DNA of 64,000 nt from Sphingomonas phyllosphaerae (GCF_029623345.1 NZ_JAPYKH010000015.1:30721-94720), one strand, 5' to 3'. Shown: positions 1 to 8,911, counted from the stretch's first letter. Program-made: numbers and translations. The notes: generated from the letters alone by a model not told the origin.

Positions 1-1032
1 CAGGATCGGCAGCGAGCGCCGAGCAAGATCCCGGCGGTGATCGCTCCACGTGCGGATGCGCTGTTCGGGTGCGGCGACGCCCTCACGCGCGAACGCCTCT
101 TTGACGTACTGCTTAAGCAGCTCCGTCGGCGTAAACATGAGCCAGGACTGATTGTGCGGCGGGGCACCGCTGCTGCCCGCGTCCGCCAGTTCCTGCTCCT
201 CTTCCGATAGGAACTCGAAATCGATCTTCTGGCGAAGGCGCCTCACCAAGGTCGTGGTCTTCCCGGTCCCCGGCGGACCGAGGATCGCAAGACGGCTGTC
301 GAGTGGAAGCCGAAAGATCTCGTCTTGGAACTTGTCGAGGATTGGCTGGTCACGCAGCTGCATCGCCGTGAGCACGGCCCTACGCAGGCCCTCCACGACG
401 TTTGCCGCCTCGTCGTCATCCGCTAGCTGGCGCTCGAGCGCGTCGAGGTCGTCATCGTCGTAACCGGCCGCCGCAAGGAGTTCGCGCAACGAGGTAATGG
501 TGAGCGGGCCACGCCCCTCGGACTGAAACACCGTAGGCCGTGAGTCCCATAGACCCCCGGTACACGCCGGCTTGAAGACGGACTTCTCGACGACCTCGAG
601 ATCGACGAATCCGGATGGAAGCCGGATCCGAGCGAACTCCCCCACTGGCAGTGCGGCCAAGCGGCCTTTGGGCCCAAGGCTGCTGCATAGCTGAACGCCG
701 TGGCAGGTCACCGGCGTTGCCCGACATATGTACAGGGTTTCCCGCCTATCGTTCTCGTCGGCGACCACTACGCGGGCGATCGCGGGTTCGTCGCGAAGGT
801 GGCGGTACGCCGAAGCGAGTTCTGCTTGCGCCCGGCCGAGGTTCTCGACGGCCTTGGCGGCGTTCATCCCGTTAATGCTCGCAAAGGCCTCGACGCCGGC
901 GCTTCTCTGCCCCGACAGCGCGAGAGCCGCCCCGACGATCCGCTCGAACGTCGCGAGTGCGTCCTCGGCGAGGTCTCGCAGGATCACGGATCGGTTTGCC
1001 TCTGCTCTATCAGCAGGATTCGTCGCCACCAT
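1..1032 (-). CDS. UvrD/superfamily I-type helicase, N-terminal 344 residues (runs off left edge)
   Basis: ATG at 1032 opens a frame that stays open to the window edge. A long N-terminal region of about 240 residues has no motif I recognise. It is followed by a Walker A site, GPPGTGKTTTLVRRL, near residue 250, preceded by the segment ILDKFQDEIFRLPLD. This order (long N-terminal region, then a P-loop with GTGKTT and an R-rich helix) is usual for large UvrD-like SF1 helicases with a C-terminal ATP-binding domain. Those proteins often sit in accessory or defence islands. The helicase motifs after motif I lie outside the window, so the subfamily cannot be fixed and a HelD-like protein remains possible. 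Confidence 0.7.
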   Translation of the reverse strand, partial: MVATNPADRAEANRSVILRDLAEDALATFERIVGAALALSGQRSAGVEAFASINGMNAAKAVENLGRAQAELASAYRHLRDEPAIARVVVADENDRRETLYICRATPVTCHGVQLCSSLGPKGRLAALPVGEFARIRLPSGFVDLEVVEKSVFKPACTGGLWDSRPTVFQSEGRGPLTITSLRELLAAAGYDDDDLDALERQLADDDEAANVVEGLRRAVLTAMQLRDQPILDKFQDEIFRLPLDSRLAILGPPGTGKTTTLVRRLRQKIDFEFLSEEEQELADAGSSGAPPHNQSWLMFTPTELLKQYVKEAFAREGVAAPEQRIRTWSDHRRDLARRSLPIL

Positions 1033-1139
1033 TCCGCCCCCCCAATGTTGCCTTGTAGCGAATTGAGCGCAGACAGTCGTAGATCGCAAGAACTTACGTG
1101 TCTGGCGGCGATCTCAACCGTTCGGTTGCCGTCTGGGTG

Positions 1140-1690
1140 CCTGCAAGCTGATCCGGTTGTGAGGTCGTCGCCTCGATGACCGGCACCGCGGCGTCCGGAC
1201 GAAAGTACATGATGAGTGCGCTCTCGAGCTAGGCGGCGACGGCATGTTCGATCGGCTTAGAGCTGAAGACTCGCGTCGAGGGGCGATGACCAGTGGGCCG
1301 CCGCTCTCCCTCAATTTCATCCGCGGGCGATCAGCGTCACCAGACGTCACGAGTTGGCAGATTGCGACCCGATCGGCGCCATCGAAAAGGATCTCCGTAC
1401 TTGACGGCGTTTGGGCGCGGCTCGTGCAACGCGCTCGCCACGCGTTCTGCGGCGGCAGCACCGTCGTGCGACAGTGCCAGACCTAATGCGACGACCTTCG
1501 GATGCTCCGCACCGAAGCAGTCTGTCCCGCGCACTGATGTGACGGTACCAGCCGCCCGAGCGACCGCGATGCCGAAGGCGCCGGAAGTTGCATCAGGATC
1601 CTTGGCGTCCGTGGTTTCCTCGATCTCGGCAGCCTTCCGGTCCGGTCGTGGCAGCTACAGCAAGGATCTGCTCTAACGCGACACCGCCCC
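1140..1690 (-). pseudogene. Decayed coding remnant, family not recognised
   Basis: No intact gene fills the 777 bases between the helicase start and the SRAP gene. Minus-strand reading gives protein-like stretches that switch frame. One, around 1337-1670, contains VRGTDCFGAEHPKVVALG and ends RNLPTRDVW. The next continues in another frame with FDGADRVAICQLVTSGDAD around 1300-1400. This looks like one gene broken by small indels. I cannot name the family. The rest of the gap holds nothing I can support. Confidence 0.3.
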
Positions 1691-1809
1691 CCCTGCTGCT
1701 GCGCAATTCCGGGTTTCACCAAGAAGAAGGATAAACTTCTACTCTCTAATCAGCCGCAATCATGCGAAGGCCCTGTCTAAGTTCCAACTCGTTAGCAGAT
1801 TTGGGCAGC

Positions 1810-2450
1810 TCAGTCTTGTGACACCGTCATCAGCTGTGATGGGTACGGGGCGGCCAAGCCGCTCAGCTGATCCCAAGGACTTGATAGCCATTGCTAGTAG
1901 TCGTCATCATGGAGAATGACAGGCATCGCTTTGGGATGAACCGGAGCTACGATCGCGTTCGGCTCCGTCGTGAGAAGTCCATACGCGTTGCCGTGCTCCG
2001 TCGGCCGCCAAAAGCGAGCGAACGCGAAGATCGGCCGGCTTGGTACGTCAAACCAGTGGAGTGGCTTCTTGCCGTCCTCGCCAGGAGCAATCCCGTACTC
2101 GGAGAAGGAGGTAACGGGCACCAAGCAGCGACGCGCCAGCGTGGTCAGCATTGATCGCCAGAAGCTGGGACTGAGATTCCGCACGTTGGTCACGTACTTC
2201 GTCAGCTTGACCGATGGATCTCGCTTGTTGGGCACCTGGGTTGGCACGCCCCACTCCATGCGCCCGAGCCGGCGATCGTCGCCGTCCTTCACGATCACAG
2301 CGCCATAGAAGGGCGTCTTCTTGCAAGTGGGAAAGATGCCGTCGGCGGAGAAAGTCTCGTCGGGCTCATAGGGCGGCCGGATGCCAAACGTCGCCATCAC
2401 CTCGGCCTGCTTGGCCGTGAGCCGATAGATGGGGTGATTGCGGTTCACAC
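1810..2450 (-). pseudogene. SRAP-family (YedK/HMCES) abasic-site protein, broken at both ends
   Basis: The body is a clear SRAP domain: YRLTAKQAEVMATFG, then RRLGRMEWGVPTQVP, VTNVRNLSPSFW (active-site Asn), VPVTSFSEYG (Glu), and VAPVHPKAMPVIL (His). Family members begin M-C-N because Cys2 makes the DNA-protein crosslink. Here GTG at 2450 is followed by TGA (2447-2445). Adding one C would give GTG-TGC-AAC-CGC, that is M-C-N-R, in frame with the rest. Near the other end, after HDDDY, the frame meets TAG (1896-1894). Reading on gives QWLSSPWDQLSGLAAPYPSQLM, the family's normal C-terminus, ending at TGA 1812-1810. The present open frame could start at GTG 2448 but would lack the catalytic Cys. 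I treat it as a pseudogene with two lesions. Confidence 0.8.
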
Positions 2451-2545
2451 TCTTCGACGCGCACCGTGATCTGGGCCGGCATGGGGCCGGCAGAGCGGAG
2501 GGTGGTATGTTGCAGTATGTTGGGCTCGACGTCGTCGGAGGCGCG

Positions 2546-3439
2546 ATGACGATCACGACCGATCTCAGCCGCGAGCTGGCGACGGCTTCCGCGGCGCTGC
2601 TGGATGAACCAGGAGCGACGGTTGGCCCGCTGCTCGCGACCATGCTTCGCCGGGCGGAGAGCGCAGAAGCAGGTTTAGCGCAGGCTGCGGCCCGCGCGCG
2701 CCAGATCCGTGCCGAGCTGGCGGCTCTGCAGGCAGCAGGGCAGCACGACCCACTGACGGGCCTGACAAACAGGAAGGGCTTCGAGGACCGCCTCGCCGGC
2801 GACCTCACGAGCCCAGTCTGCCTCGCTCTCGTCGATGTAGATGGTCTCCGCGGCATCAACGTGAGCCAATCGCCAGCAGTCGGTGACCGCCTTTTGAAGG
2901 TGGTGGCGCGCGCGCTCGCTGATCAGTGCCGCAGCCACCTCGTCAGTCGCTGGGAAGGCGGCACCGTTGCGCTGCTCGGCGAGGGAATGGACCTGCACGC
3001 GGCGGGTGAGATGGTCACCGCGGCATGCGAGATGATTGGAGCGCGCGAGATGAAGGTGCGAGAGAGCGACGAGCCGCTAGGCAGGATCTCGCTCTCAGCT
3101 GGCGTGGTCACTGCTCGCGGCCGAGACGCCCCTTCTCTGATTAAGGCGGCGCAGCAACAGCTTCGACGCGCCAAGCAGGCAGGTCCCCGTGGGATCGCAA
3201 CGGAGGCTTTTGTAACGCCGATCTTACGTGAAAGGGGATGTCACGAGCTTCTAGTTGCCGTAGCGATTGACGGAGCCTTGCCTGCTCGGCGGGATAGACC
3301 CTTTGCAAAAGCGAACGGAGGCTTTTTTCCGGATGACCGGCTTAGTGGAGGAGATCCAAGCACACGCGATCGATCGAAACGCATCGGTTGCGGACCTGCT
3401 GAGGAAGGTAAAGCTCGCGGCTGTAAAGCTGAAGCTTAG
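2546..3439 (+). CDS. Degenerate GGDEF-domain protein
   Basis: ATG at 2546 starts a protein with an alanine/arginine-rich, coiled-coil-like stretch (residues about 30-65) leading into HDPLTGLTNRKGFEDRL, the standard opening of a GGDEF domain. DVDGLRGIN and GDRLLKVVARAL also fit. The signature site reads RWEGGTVALLGEG instead of R-Y-GGDEF-AL, so the catalytic acidic residues are missing and diguanylate cyclase activity is unlikely. It may bind GTP or c-di-GMP, or be inactive. The last roughly 75 residues are not GGDEF-like and overlap the next gene by 107 bases in another frame. The original stop may have been lost when the AbiTii gene arrived. Upstream in-frame starts back to 2438 are possible but overlap the SRAP start. 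Confidence 0.75.
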   Translation: MTITTDLSRELATASAALLDEPGATVGPLLATMLRRAESAEAGLAQAAARARQIRAELAALQAAGQHDPLTGLTNRKGFEDRLAGDLTSPVCLALVDVDGLRGINVSQSPAVGDRLLKVVARALADQCRSHLVSRWEGGTVALLGEGMDLHAAGEMVTAACEMIGAREMKVRESDEPLGRISLSAGVVTARGRDAPSLIKAAQQQLRRAKQAGPRGIATEAFVTPILRERGCHELLVAVAIDGALPARRDRPFAKANGGFFPDDRLSGGDPSTRDRSKRIGCGPAEEGKARGCKAEA

Positions 3440-4220
3440 CGATGCAGTTGGATGGGTAGATCAGGAGCTGAACGGCTGCGCCTATGACGCGGAAATCCCC
3501 GAGTATCGAGTCATCCGAGGCAGCATCTTCAGCCATTCGCCCTATCATGGCCAGAGAGAGCTGTCCGGTGATCCAGAAACAATCGTAAAGCTATCTACCC
3601 AGGAACTTCGTGAGCCGATCGCCTCGCTCGAAGACTTAGTAGCAGCTAAAGAACCCAGCACCTTGATGATTAAGCTTGACGAGGCTGTCATCCACCGCAT
3701 CGGTCAAGCGAATGGTGGCAGGCACTTCCCAATCTATATCCATTTTACCTCTAGCGTACTGGTCTCCATCATCGATCGATTGCGCAATATGGCGTTCGAC
3801 TGGGCCGTAGCGCTCGAGCAACAAGGGATCCTTGGTGAAGGAATCACCTTCTCAGTCGCAGAAAAGGAGAAAGCCGCAACGGCCGCTATGACAATCAATA
3901 TTGGCACATTAAGCGGCGGGTTACATCAGGCGAACGTGACAGGAGATGGCAACCGAACCAACGTAAGCTCTGATTTTTCGACAAGAGAGAACTATGGCGT
4001 CCTCAACGACCTTAAAAGAAAGATCGAAAATGAAATCACGGATAAAGGTGACCAGCAGGCCATGCTGGCTCTGGTTGAGGAGCTGAAGAGAAGCGAGGGA
4101 AGGGCGGAGTTTAAGCTGCCGTTCGCAAACCTGATGGAATATGCGGCAAACTACGCAACTGTGCTCGGACCCTTTCTGCCAGCGTGGCTAAAATGCTGCC
4201 AGTATAGGGCTTTCAGATAA
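3333..4220 (+). CDS. AbiTii-domain protein (abortive-infection associated)
   Basis: ATG 3333 gives MTGLVEEIQAHAID followed by ASVADLLRKVKLAAVKLKL and WVDQELNG, then IPEYRVIRG. This is the N-terminal pattern of the AbiTii domain found in phage-exclusion and defence contexts. The middle has INIGTLSGGLHQANVTGDGN, and the C-terminus VLGPFLPAWLK resembles the hydrophobic end of relatives. The gene is more A+T-rich than its neighbours, which suggests transfer. It overlaps the 3' end of the GGDEF gene by 107 bases in another frame. No partner AbiEi/AbiEii gene is next to it. Known for the family: association with abortive infection. A mechanism here is not shown. Confidence 0.75.
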   Translation: MTGLVEEIQAHAIDRNASVADLLRKVKLAAVKLKLSDAVGWVDQELNGCAYDAEIPEYRVIRGSIFSHSPYHGQRELSGDPETIVKLSTQELREPIASLEDLVAAKEPSTLMIKLDEAVIHRIGQANGGRHFPIYIHFTSSVLVSIIDRLRNMAFDWAVALEQQGILGEGITFSVAEKEKAATAAMTINIGTLSGGLHQANVTGDGNRTNVSSDFSTRENYGVLNDLKRKIENEITDKGDQQAMLALVEELKRSEGRAEFKLPFANLMEYAANYATVLGPFLPAWLKCCQYRAFR

Positions 4221-4303
4221 AAGCATTGTCATCGTAGCCCACACTATCGACTTTCGAGATCTCGCCGCTTAGCTGTAAATCAACATTCGTACTATTTGTA
4301 GGC

Positions 4304-4774
4304 TCAGATACCAAGGACAGTCGCAAGCCTGTCAGCGATAGGCGTAGCCACATCCTGCGCCTGAACGGCGGCCTCTTTGATGGCCAAAGCGTCTCGTCCC
4401 TCTAGCCTCCGATCACTGACTGCCTCTAGAACATCGGAAAGATCCATAAAAATCTCGATCGGTAGTCCAGGCAATTGTAGAAGGCGCGTCGCCGTAGTGG
4501 CGTATGCCGTAAACTGCGCACGTAGCTTATTTGTGTCACCGCCATCGACCTCCCGAGACCGGTAATACCTAGCCGCGTCCACGATGTCCTGCATCAGCAT
4601 GTAGGTGCGCGTTGTGACATCTTCCTCCCACCTAGACCTGGCTTGCTGACCTTCCTTAAGCGTGCGCTGCGCGCGCCTACGGTCGAGATAATAGAATGCC
4701 GCCGCAGTACCCGCGCCGGAAAGGCCGCCGATTGCGCCAAACCAGTCTGCTACACTTCCCCATTCAACCGGCAT
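4304..4774 (-). CDS. Small membrane-anchored protein, unknown function
   Basis: ATG at 4774 gives MPVEWGSVADWFGAIGG. One membrane segment follows (WFGAIGGLSGAGTAAAFYYL), then a positively charged stretch LDRRRAQRTLKEGQQARS and a soluble, helix-rich C-terminal region of about 110 residues. This layout, a short periplasmic N-terminus, one TM helix and a cytosolic helical tail, is common among small proteins near defence and mobile genes. I do not recognise a family. Longer starts are possible upstream to 4939 but lose protein-like character. It converges with the AbiTii gene across an 83-base gap. Confidence 0.6.
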   Translation of the reverse strand: MPVEWGSVADWFGAIGGLSGAGTAAAFYYLDRRRAQRTLKEGQQARSRWEEDVTTRTYMLMQDIVDAARYYRSREVDGGDTNKLRAQFTAYATTATRLLQLPGLPIEIFMDLSDVLEAVSDRRLEGRDALAIKEAAVQAQDVATPIADRLATVLGI

Positions 4775-5270
4775 ATCGACCTTCCACTCATAGAGTGCTG
4801 CACTTGATCTCACGCACCTGATTAACAGGATCAGCGAATGAGGGTAGCTTATGCTGCAGCGATCGTTGAGGTATGTTGAAGCTGAATCGATGAACCGTGG
4901 TGCTCGGTCCTTGACCGACGCGCTTGAATAGCGGAACAAATGGGGAGCGAGTAGAGTCTAGTCCCTTGTGTTCGCCGCCCTCGATCCCCTCTCCGTGCTC
5001 GAGACGGCGGGGTGAGTGGCGCCCCGCCAATCTGGGGGGGAGGAAGAGCAGCGAGGCGCCAATCGAACCGCGGCTATCGGGGTCGGCTACGGTCACTCTC
5101 AGAACCTCGCCCACGCCGCACCGTTCCCGTGGAGCAAGAAAAAACAACACCTTACACCCGCTTGGACCACCTGCGCCGGGGTCGCGGTTGCTGATTGCTT
5201 TAGCGCTTCCGGTCATGCGGCCAACGCAGGCCGTACCTGTGCGGGCTTCGTGAAGGCGGACAGGTTCTCG
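4775..5270. other. About 500 bases with no supportable gene
   Basis: Open frames here are short and lack protein-like composition on either strand. No motif or RNA fold was recognised apart from the inverted repeat that follows at 5271. Confidence 0.4.
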
Positions 5271-5302
5271 ACTCAGTACAAAATACCCGTTTTGTACTGA
5301 GT
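5271..5302. repeat. Perfect 13-bp inverted repeat, 6-base loop
   Basis: ACTCAGTACAAAA (5271-5283), loop TACCCG, TTTTGTACTGAGT (5290-5302). The arms are perfectly complementary. It lies 16 bases beyond the stop of the minus-strand nitrilase-like gene. The stem is A+T-rich in a G+C-rich setting and is not followed by a T run. An operator or recombination site is as likely as a terminator. Confidence 0.6.
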
Positions 5303-5318
5303 AGCTGGTGCGAGGCGG

Positions 5319-6125
5319 CTACGTGCGTCCGCTCAGGTCGAGCTGCCAGCGCCGGTAAACGAAGCCGAAAGCGCCGTCTGCCAGCTCCTCATACTCGATC
5401 GGCTTACCCGCCACATAGACGGTATGCAGGGTAGGCGAGGGCTGCTGTACCCGGCCGTTGAGCCCGCAAGCTTCCCAATTCGACACCGACACGTAGGCGC
5501 GGCCGCGACCATCCTCGTGTGGTAGCGACAACAGGCGGCGCTTGGCATCGAGCGTGCCGGCATTGCTCATGCGGTCGTGCGTGGGATTGACGATGATATC
5601 TGCCGCCTTCATCGCGGCTCGCGCCTCTTCGTCGACGAAGGCCGGCCGCAAGCGGCCCTGGACGATGTTGAGCTCGCCGCAGATCAACGCGAAGATTGAG
5701 CCGTGCTCACTTCGCAGTGTGCGTCGCGGGATCTTACGGCGAAACGCGACCAGGCCGGGGCTGGCACGATGACACGCTTCAAGGCTGGTGCTGAACGCCT
5801 GTCGACCGAACCGGTGCAACGCGCCGTCCCCGAGGATCGCGTACATGGCATGCGAACGGCCAAGCTCGTAGCGGCGGCGGCCATCGTAGTGCACCTCGGT
5901 CACCAGCACGCCTTGGCGTGGATCTTCGGCCACCTCCCGCGCTAGCCAGTGAAGCTGTTTACGCGAGTGCACGGCGTAGCCGGCAGTGACTAGCACGTCA
6001 GGGCGGTACCAGTCGGCCGCGGCAAGGATGAGGCGAACGCGGTCGCCGGGCGGCAGCATCATGTCCGGGCCACATCGAGCAAAGGAGAGGGTGCCGAGCT
6101 GGAGCCGACGGGCGGGCACCATCAA
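5319..6125 (-). CDS. Nitrilase-superfamily (carbon-nitrogen hydrolase)-like protein
   Basis: The best motif is IFALICGELNIVQG followed by AADIIVNPTHDRM and later RGRAYVSVSNWEA. That matches the Cys-Gly-Glu strand and following core strands of nitrilase-fold hydrolases. VLVTEVHYDG could supply the catalytic Glu. The catalytic Lys is less obvious (RRKIPRRTLR is a candidate). It is about 268 residues, the usual size. The start codon overlaps the stop of the DUF3768 gene (6122-6125), so the two are translationally coupled on the minus strand. Substrate is unknown. The pair sits downstream of a tyrosine recombinase, suggesting element cargo. Confidence 0.5.
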   Translation of the reverse strand: MMVPARRLQLGTLSFARCGPDMMLPPGDRVRLILAAADWYRPDVLVTAGYAVHSRKQLHWLAREVAEDPRQGVLVTEVHYDGRRRYELGRSHAMYAILGDGALHRFGRQAFSTSLEACHRASPGLVAFRRKIPRRTLRSEHGSIFALICGELNIVQGRLRPAFVDEEARAAMKAADIIVNPTHDRMSNAGTLDAKRRLLSLPHEDGRGRAYVSVSNWEACGLNGRVQQPSPTLHTVYVAGKPIEYEELADGAFGFVYRRWQLDLSGRT

Positions 6126-6481
6126 TACTCGCTTGCCAGCATGATGGTCAGCAGCCGCATCGTCACTGAAGGATCGAGCGGATCCGGCGAGGCAAAGCGC
6201 ATCTCGCGATCGAAGTAGTCGATTTTCCAGAACAGGCGCTCGCCCCCGAAGTTTAAGGCGCCAAAGTCGTGCTCGCCATGCGGATCATTGTCGGGCGTGA
6301 ACGCGGCAAAGGCTTGCACCAGCTTCAGAATGTACGGCAGCGCCTCCTGTCCAAACGCGAACACGCCATCGGTACAAACCACTGTTCCCGTGGACAGCCG
6401 GCGACGAAAGGCATCATTGAGCCGCGCCATCGACGTTGGCGCCTCAGAGCCGGGAGCGTGCGTAATCGGCTTCGCAGTCAT
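6122..6481 (-). CDS. DUF3768 family protein
   Basis: A 119-residue protein with the DUF3768 pattern: LNDAFRRRLSTGTVVCTDGV, then FAAFTPDNDPHGEHDFGAL, ERLFWKIDYFDREMRFASPDP, and a C-terminal RLLTIMLASEY. The acidic, aromatic core around NDPHGEHDFG and WKIDYFD is the family hallmark. The family is common on alphaproteobacterial plasmids and integrative elements and has no known function. It overlaps the nitrilase-like gene by 4 bases and follows the recombinase gene by 42 bases on the same strand, so the three could be one transcript. Confidence 0.85.
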   Translation of the reverse strand: MTAKPITHAPGSEAPTSMARLNDAFRRRLSTGTVVCTDGVFAFGQEALPYILKLVQAFAAFTPDNDPHGEHDFGALNFGGERLFWKIDYFDREMRFASPDPLDPSVTMRLLTIMLASEY

Positions 6482-6523
6482 GCGAATTCTCCCATTTGTC
6501 AGTGGTGTGAAGGTCGTTGGCGC

Positions 6524-7102
6524 TCAGACCAGCCGGACCAGGCGGCGCTGCGCGTCGCGATCGCCTTGGATATAGCGCTCAGTGGTGGTCAGGTGGCGGT
6601 GGCCGGCGAGTTCCTGCACGTCGCGCAAGGATCCTCCGCTTCGTGCCAGCAGCCGCGCCGATCGCGTAATGAAGGTGCGGCGCCCCGAGTGTGAGGAGCA
6701 GCCCGCGAGGTCCAACTGAGCGTACGTGGCCGCAAACCAGTTGACGATGCTGCGCGGGCGCATGTGCGTGCCCCGCTCAGATCGTATCACGGGCCCGCTT
6801 CGTGGCCTCTGTAGCTCGGTATGTAGGATGCGCAGCGCATCTTTCAGCTCACCGTTAAGCGGCACATGGCGTGCTGTGCCGTTCTTGGCGATGCTTCCAG
6901 CTATCAACAACTGGTCGCCGACGCGACCGTTTGGCTGTAGCACCATAGACCAGTCGAGCCCGGCGATCTCACAGGCGCGTAGGCCGGCCTTGAAACTGAG
7001 CAGGACGATGACATGGTTGCGTGACGCATGCCGAAGAGCTCGTACGTGCCTGATTAGACGACGCACGTCAGCATGCTCCAGCACCCGAGCAGGGTGGGAC
7101 AT
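6524..7102 (-). CDS. Compact tyrosine recombinase (catalytic domain only)
   Basis: ATG 7102 gives about 192 residues carrying the whole tyrosine-recombinase catalytic set. There is an Arg in KAGLRACEIAGLDW, HSGRRTFITRSARLL (His-x-x-Arg), and GHRHLTTTERYI (His and the nucleophile Tyr). No separate core-binding N-terminal domain is present, so it is shorter than standard integrases of about 300-400 residues. It may be a minimal recombinase or have lost its N-terminus. A Met five codons upstream (7114) is also possible. It heads the recombinase/DUF3768/nitrilase-like group. Confidence 0.8.
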   Translation of the reverse strand: MSHPARVLEHADVRRLIRHVRALRHASRNHVIVLLSFKAGLRACEIAGLDWSMVLQPNGRVGDQLLIAGSIAKNGTARHVPLNGELKDALRILHTELQRPRSGPVIRSERGTHMRPRSIVNWFAATYAQLDLAGCSSHSGRRTFITRSARLLARSGGSLRDVQELAGHRHLTTTERYIQGDRDAQRRLVRLV

Positions 7103-7376
7103 GATAACCTCCAACTTTCGTAATTACGACGCCGCCGCCGCAGCATTAACATACCACAGCACGGGCAATCGGTCAAAAGCAGCGACTTAATCGCAAGCTG
7201 CTCATAGCTTCGGGAGATGAACTACCTGTATGCGGTCAGTAATTGATCGGAGTTCAGAGGCTTGTCATTATCAATGACCGCCAAGATGCTCCCGACCGTT
7301 TGATTCGCTCCTTCCAAGGGTACTTAATGGTCGATTGCGGCCTCTCTGCTTTCGGGTGGACGGTCAGGTAAGCCAG

Positions 7377-7532
7377 CCGTCCGTTTCAGAAGCAGGAAAC
7401 AGGCTTGATCGCCTGCTGGGGTGGATAGCTGCCCGTCCGATATCGAGCAGCCGGATGAGAGAACCGGACGTTCGTTTAGCGGGCAGGGCAGGGGTCAATC
7501 GCCGGCCGAGGGTGGATATCTGCCCGTCCGTG
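7377..7532 (+). repeat. Dispersed repeat family A, two units
   Basis: Two related units of about 62 bases, at 7377-7439 and 7469-7532. Each runs from a CGTTCGTTTAGCGGGCAGG-like start to a GGTGGATA.CTGCCCGTCCG end. Related copies are at 8912-8968 and 39592-39656. The 680 bases between the recombinase gene and the IS110 gene contain no gene I can support; these repeats are the main recognisable content. Confidence 0.55.
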
Positions 7533-7792
7533 TGTGGACGCCCCTCCGGATGCAAGGGGGTGGCGGAGAGATTTTAGCGCGCGGGTTCAGCTGCTTCCGT
7601 GTGTCCGGCCTGTTGATGCAGCCTTCATCACGGCTGCTGGCCTGAATGGAGATCGCGGATCGGGTCCAAACCGCTTTCGCGCGCTCGAGGCGCTTGGACA
7701 GTGCACTGGTTATCCCGACCCCGTCTGCTGACCGTTGCGCCATTCCTCTCTGCTGACCTTCCCTGCGTCCCTGACGCCTCAAGCCTTGGCGG

Positions 7793-8815
7793 TTACGCCG
7801 CGGCAGGAGCTCTGTAGGTGCCGCCGTGCGCCATCAGCGCCCAGACGATCCGTGCCATCTTGTTCGCGAACGCGACGGTGACCAGCATGCGCGGCTTGCG
7901 CGCGAGCATGCCTGCCAACCACGCGCTGGCCTTGTCGGGCTCGCGCGCCGCGACCTTGGTTGCCGAGCTTGCCCCCAGGATCAGCAGGCGTCGCAAGCTG
8001 CGCTCGCCCATCTTGGTTGTACGTCCCAGCCGTTCCTTGCCGCCGCTCGAATGCTGCCGCGGAACGAGGCCGAGCCAGGCTGCGAAGTCGCGTCCCCGCC
8101 GGAAGGTGCTGGCGGCCGGCGCTAGCGCCACCAGCGCGGTCGCTGTCACGGGGCCGACACCGGGGATCGTCATCAGCCGCTTCGCGACCGGGTTCGCCTT
8201 CGCCCGGCTCGCGATCTCACGGTCGAGGAGGGCGATCTGCGCCTGCAGCCCCTGTAAGCCCTGCGCGATGACGGCTAGCACTGGCCGCGCCACTGCCGGC
8301 ACGTCGGACGCCGGGTCGGCGACGATCTCGACGAGCTTGGCGACGTGACCGACACCCTGACGGACAATGTAGCCAAACTCGTTGAGGTGCCCGCGCAGGG
8401 CATTGATCAGCTGGGTTCGCTGGCGCACGAGCAGGTCGCGCGTGCGGAACACGACCGCCGAAGCCTGCGCTTCAGCGCTCTTACCTTGAACAAACCGCAT
8501 CGTCGGTCGTTGCGCTGCCTCGCAGATCGCCTCCGCGTCGGCCATGTCGTTCTTCTGCCGTTTGACGAACGGCTTCACGTACGCCGGCGGGATCAGCCTG
8601 GTGTCGTGCCCGACCGCGGCGAGCTCCCGCGCCCAGTAGTGCGCACTCGCGCACGCCTCCATCGCGACGACGCACCGCGGCAAGGTCGAGAAGAAGGGCA
8701 GTACCTGATCCCGTCGTAGCTTCTTGCGAAACACGACCCCGCCGCTCGCATCCGCGCCGTGGACCTGAAAAACCGACTTCGCCAGATCGATGCCGACTGT
8801 GCTAACCTCACTCAC
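7793..8815 (-). CDS. IS110-family transposase (IS1111-like), copy 1
   Basis: 340 residues from GTG 8815. The N-terminal DEDD (RuvC-like) domain shows GIDLAKSVFQVHG (Asp), CVVAMEACASAHYW (Glu) and KNDMADAEAICEAA (Asp, Asp). The C-terminal Tnp domain shows IPGVGPVTATALVA and LVPRQHSSGGKERLG with the nucleophile Ser region. Full-length and intact. IS110-family elements lack ordinary terminal inverted repeats and use a bridge RNA from a non-coding end, so I cannot place the ends. Dispersed repeat family A lies on both sides (7469-7532 and 8912-8968), which fits insertion into a repeat array. Confidence 0.9.
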   Translation of the reverse strand: MSEVSTVGIDLAKSVFQVHGADASGGVVFRKKLRRDQVLPFFSTLPRCVVAMEACASAHYWARELAAVGHDTRLIPPAYVKPFVKRQKNDMADAEAICEAAQRPTMRFVQGKSAEAQASAVVFRTRDLLVRQRTQLINALRGHLNEFGYIVRQGVGHVAKLVEIVADPASDVPAVARPVLAVIAQGLQGLQAQIALLDREIASRAKANPVAKRLMTIPGVGPVTATALVALAPAASTFRRGRDFAAWLGLVPRQHSSGGKERLGRTTKMGERSLRRLLILGASSATKVAAREPDKASAWLAGMLARKPRMLVTVAFANKMARIVWALMAHGGTYRAPAAA

Positions 8816-8911
8816 GGACGCCTCCTGCAGTGGTGTTTCAACACCTCCACTTCTGGCACATCGATGCCGTCAGGGGGCGTCCACCCCAACGCTTTTGGGC
8901 GAAGGTCGAGA

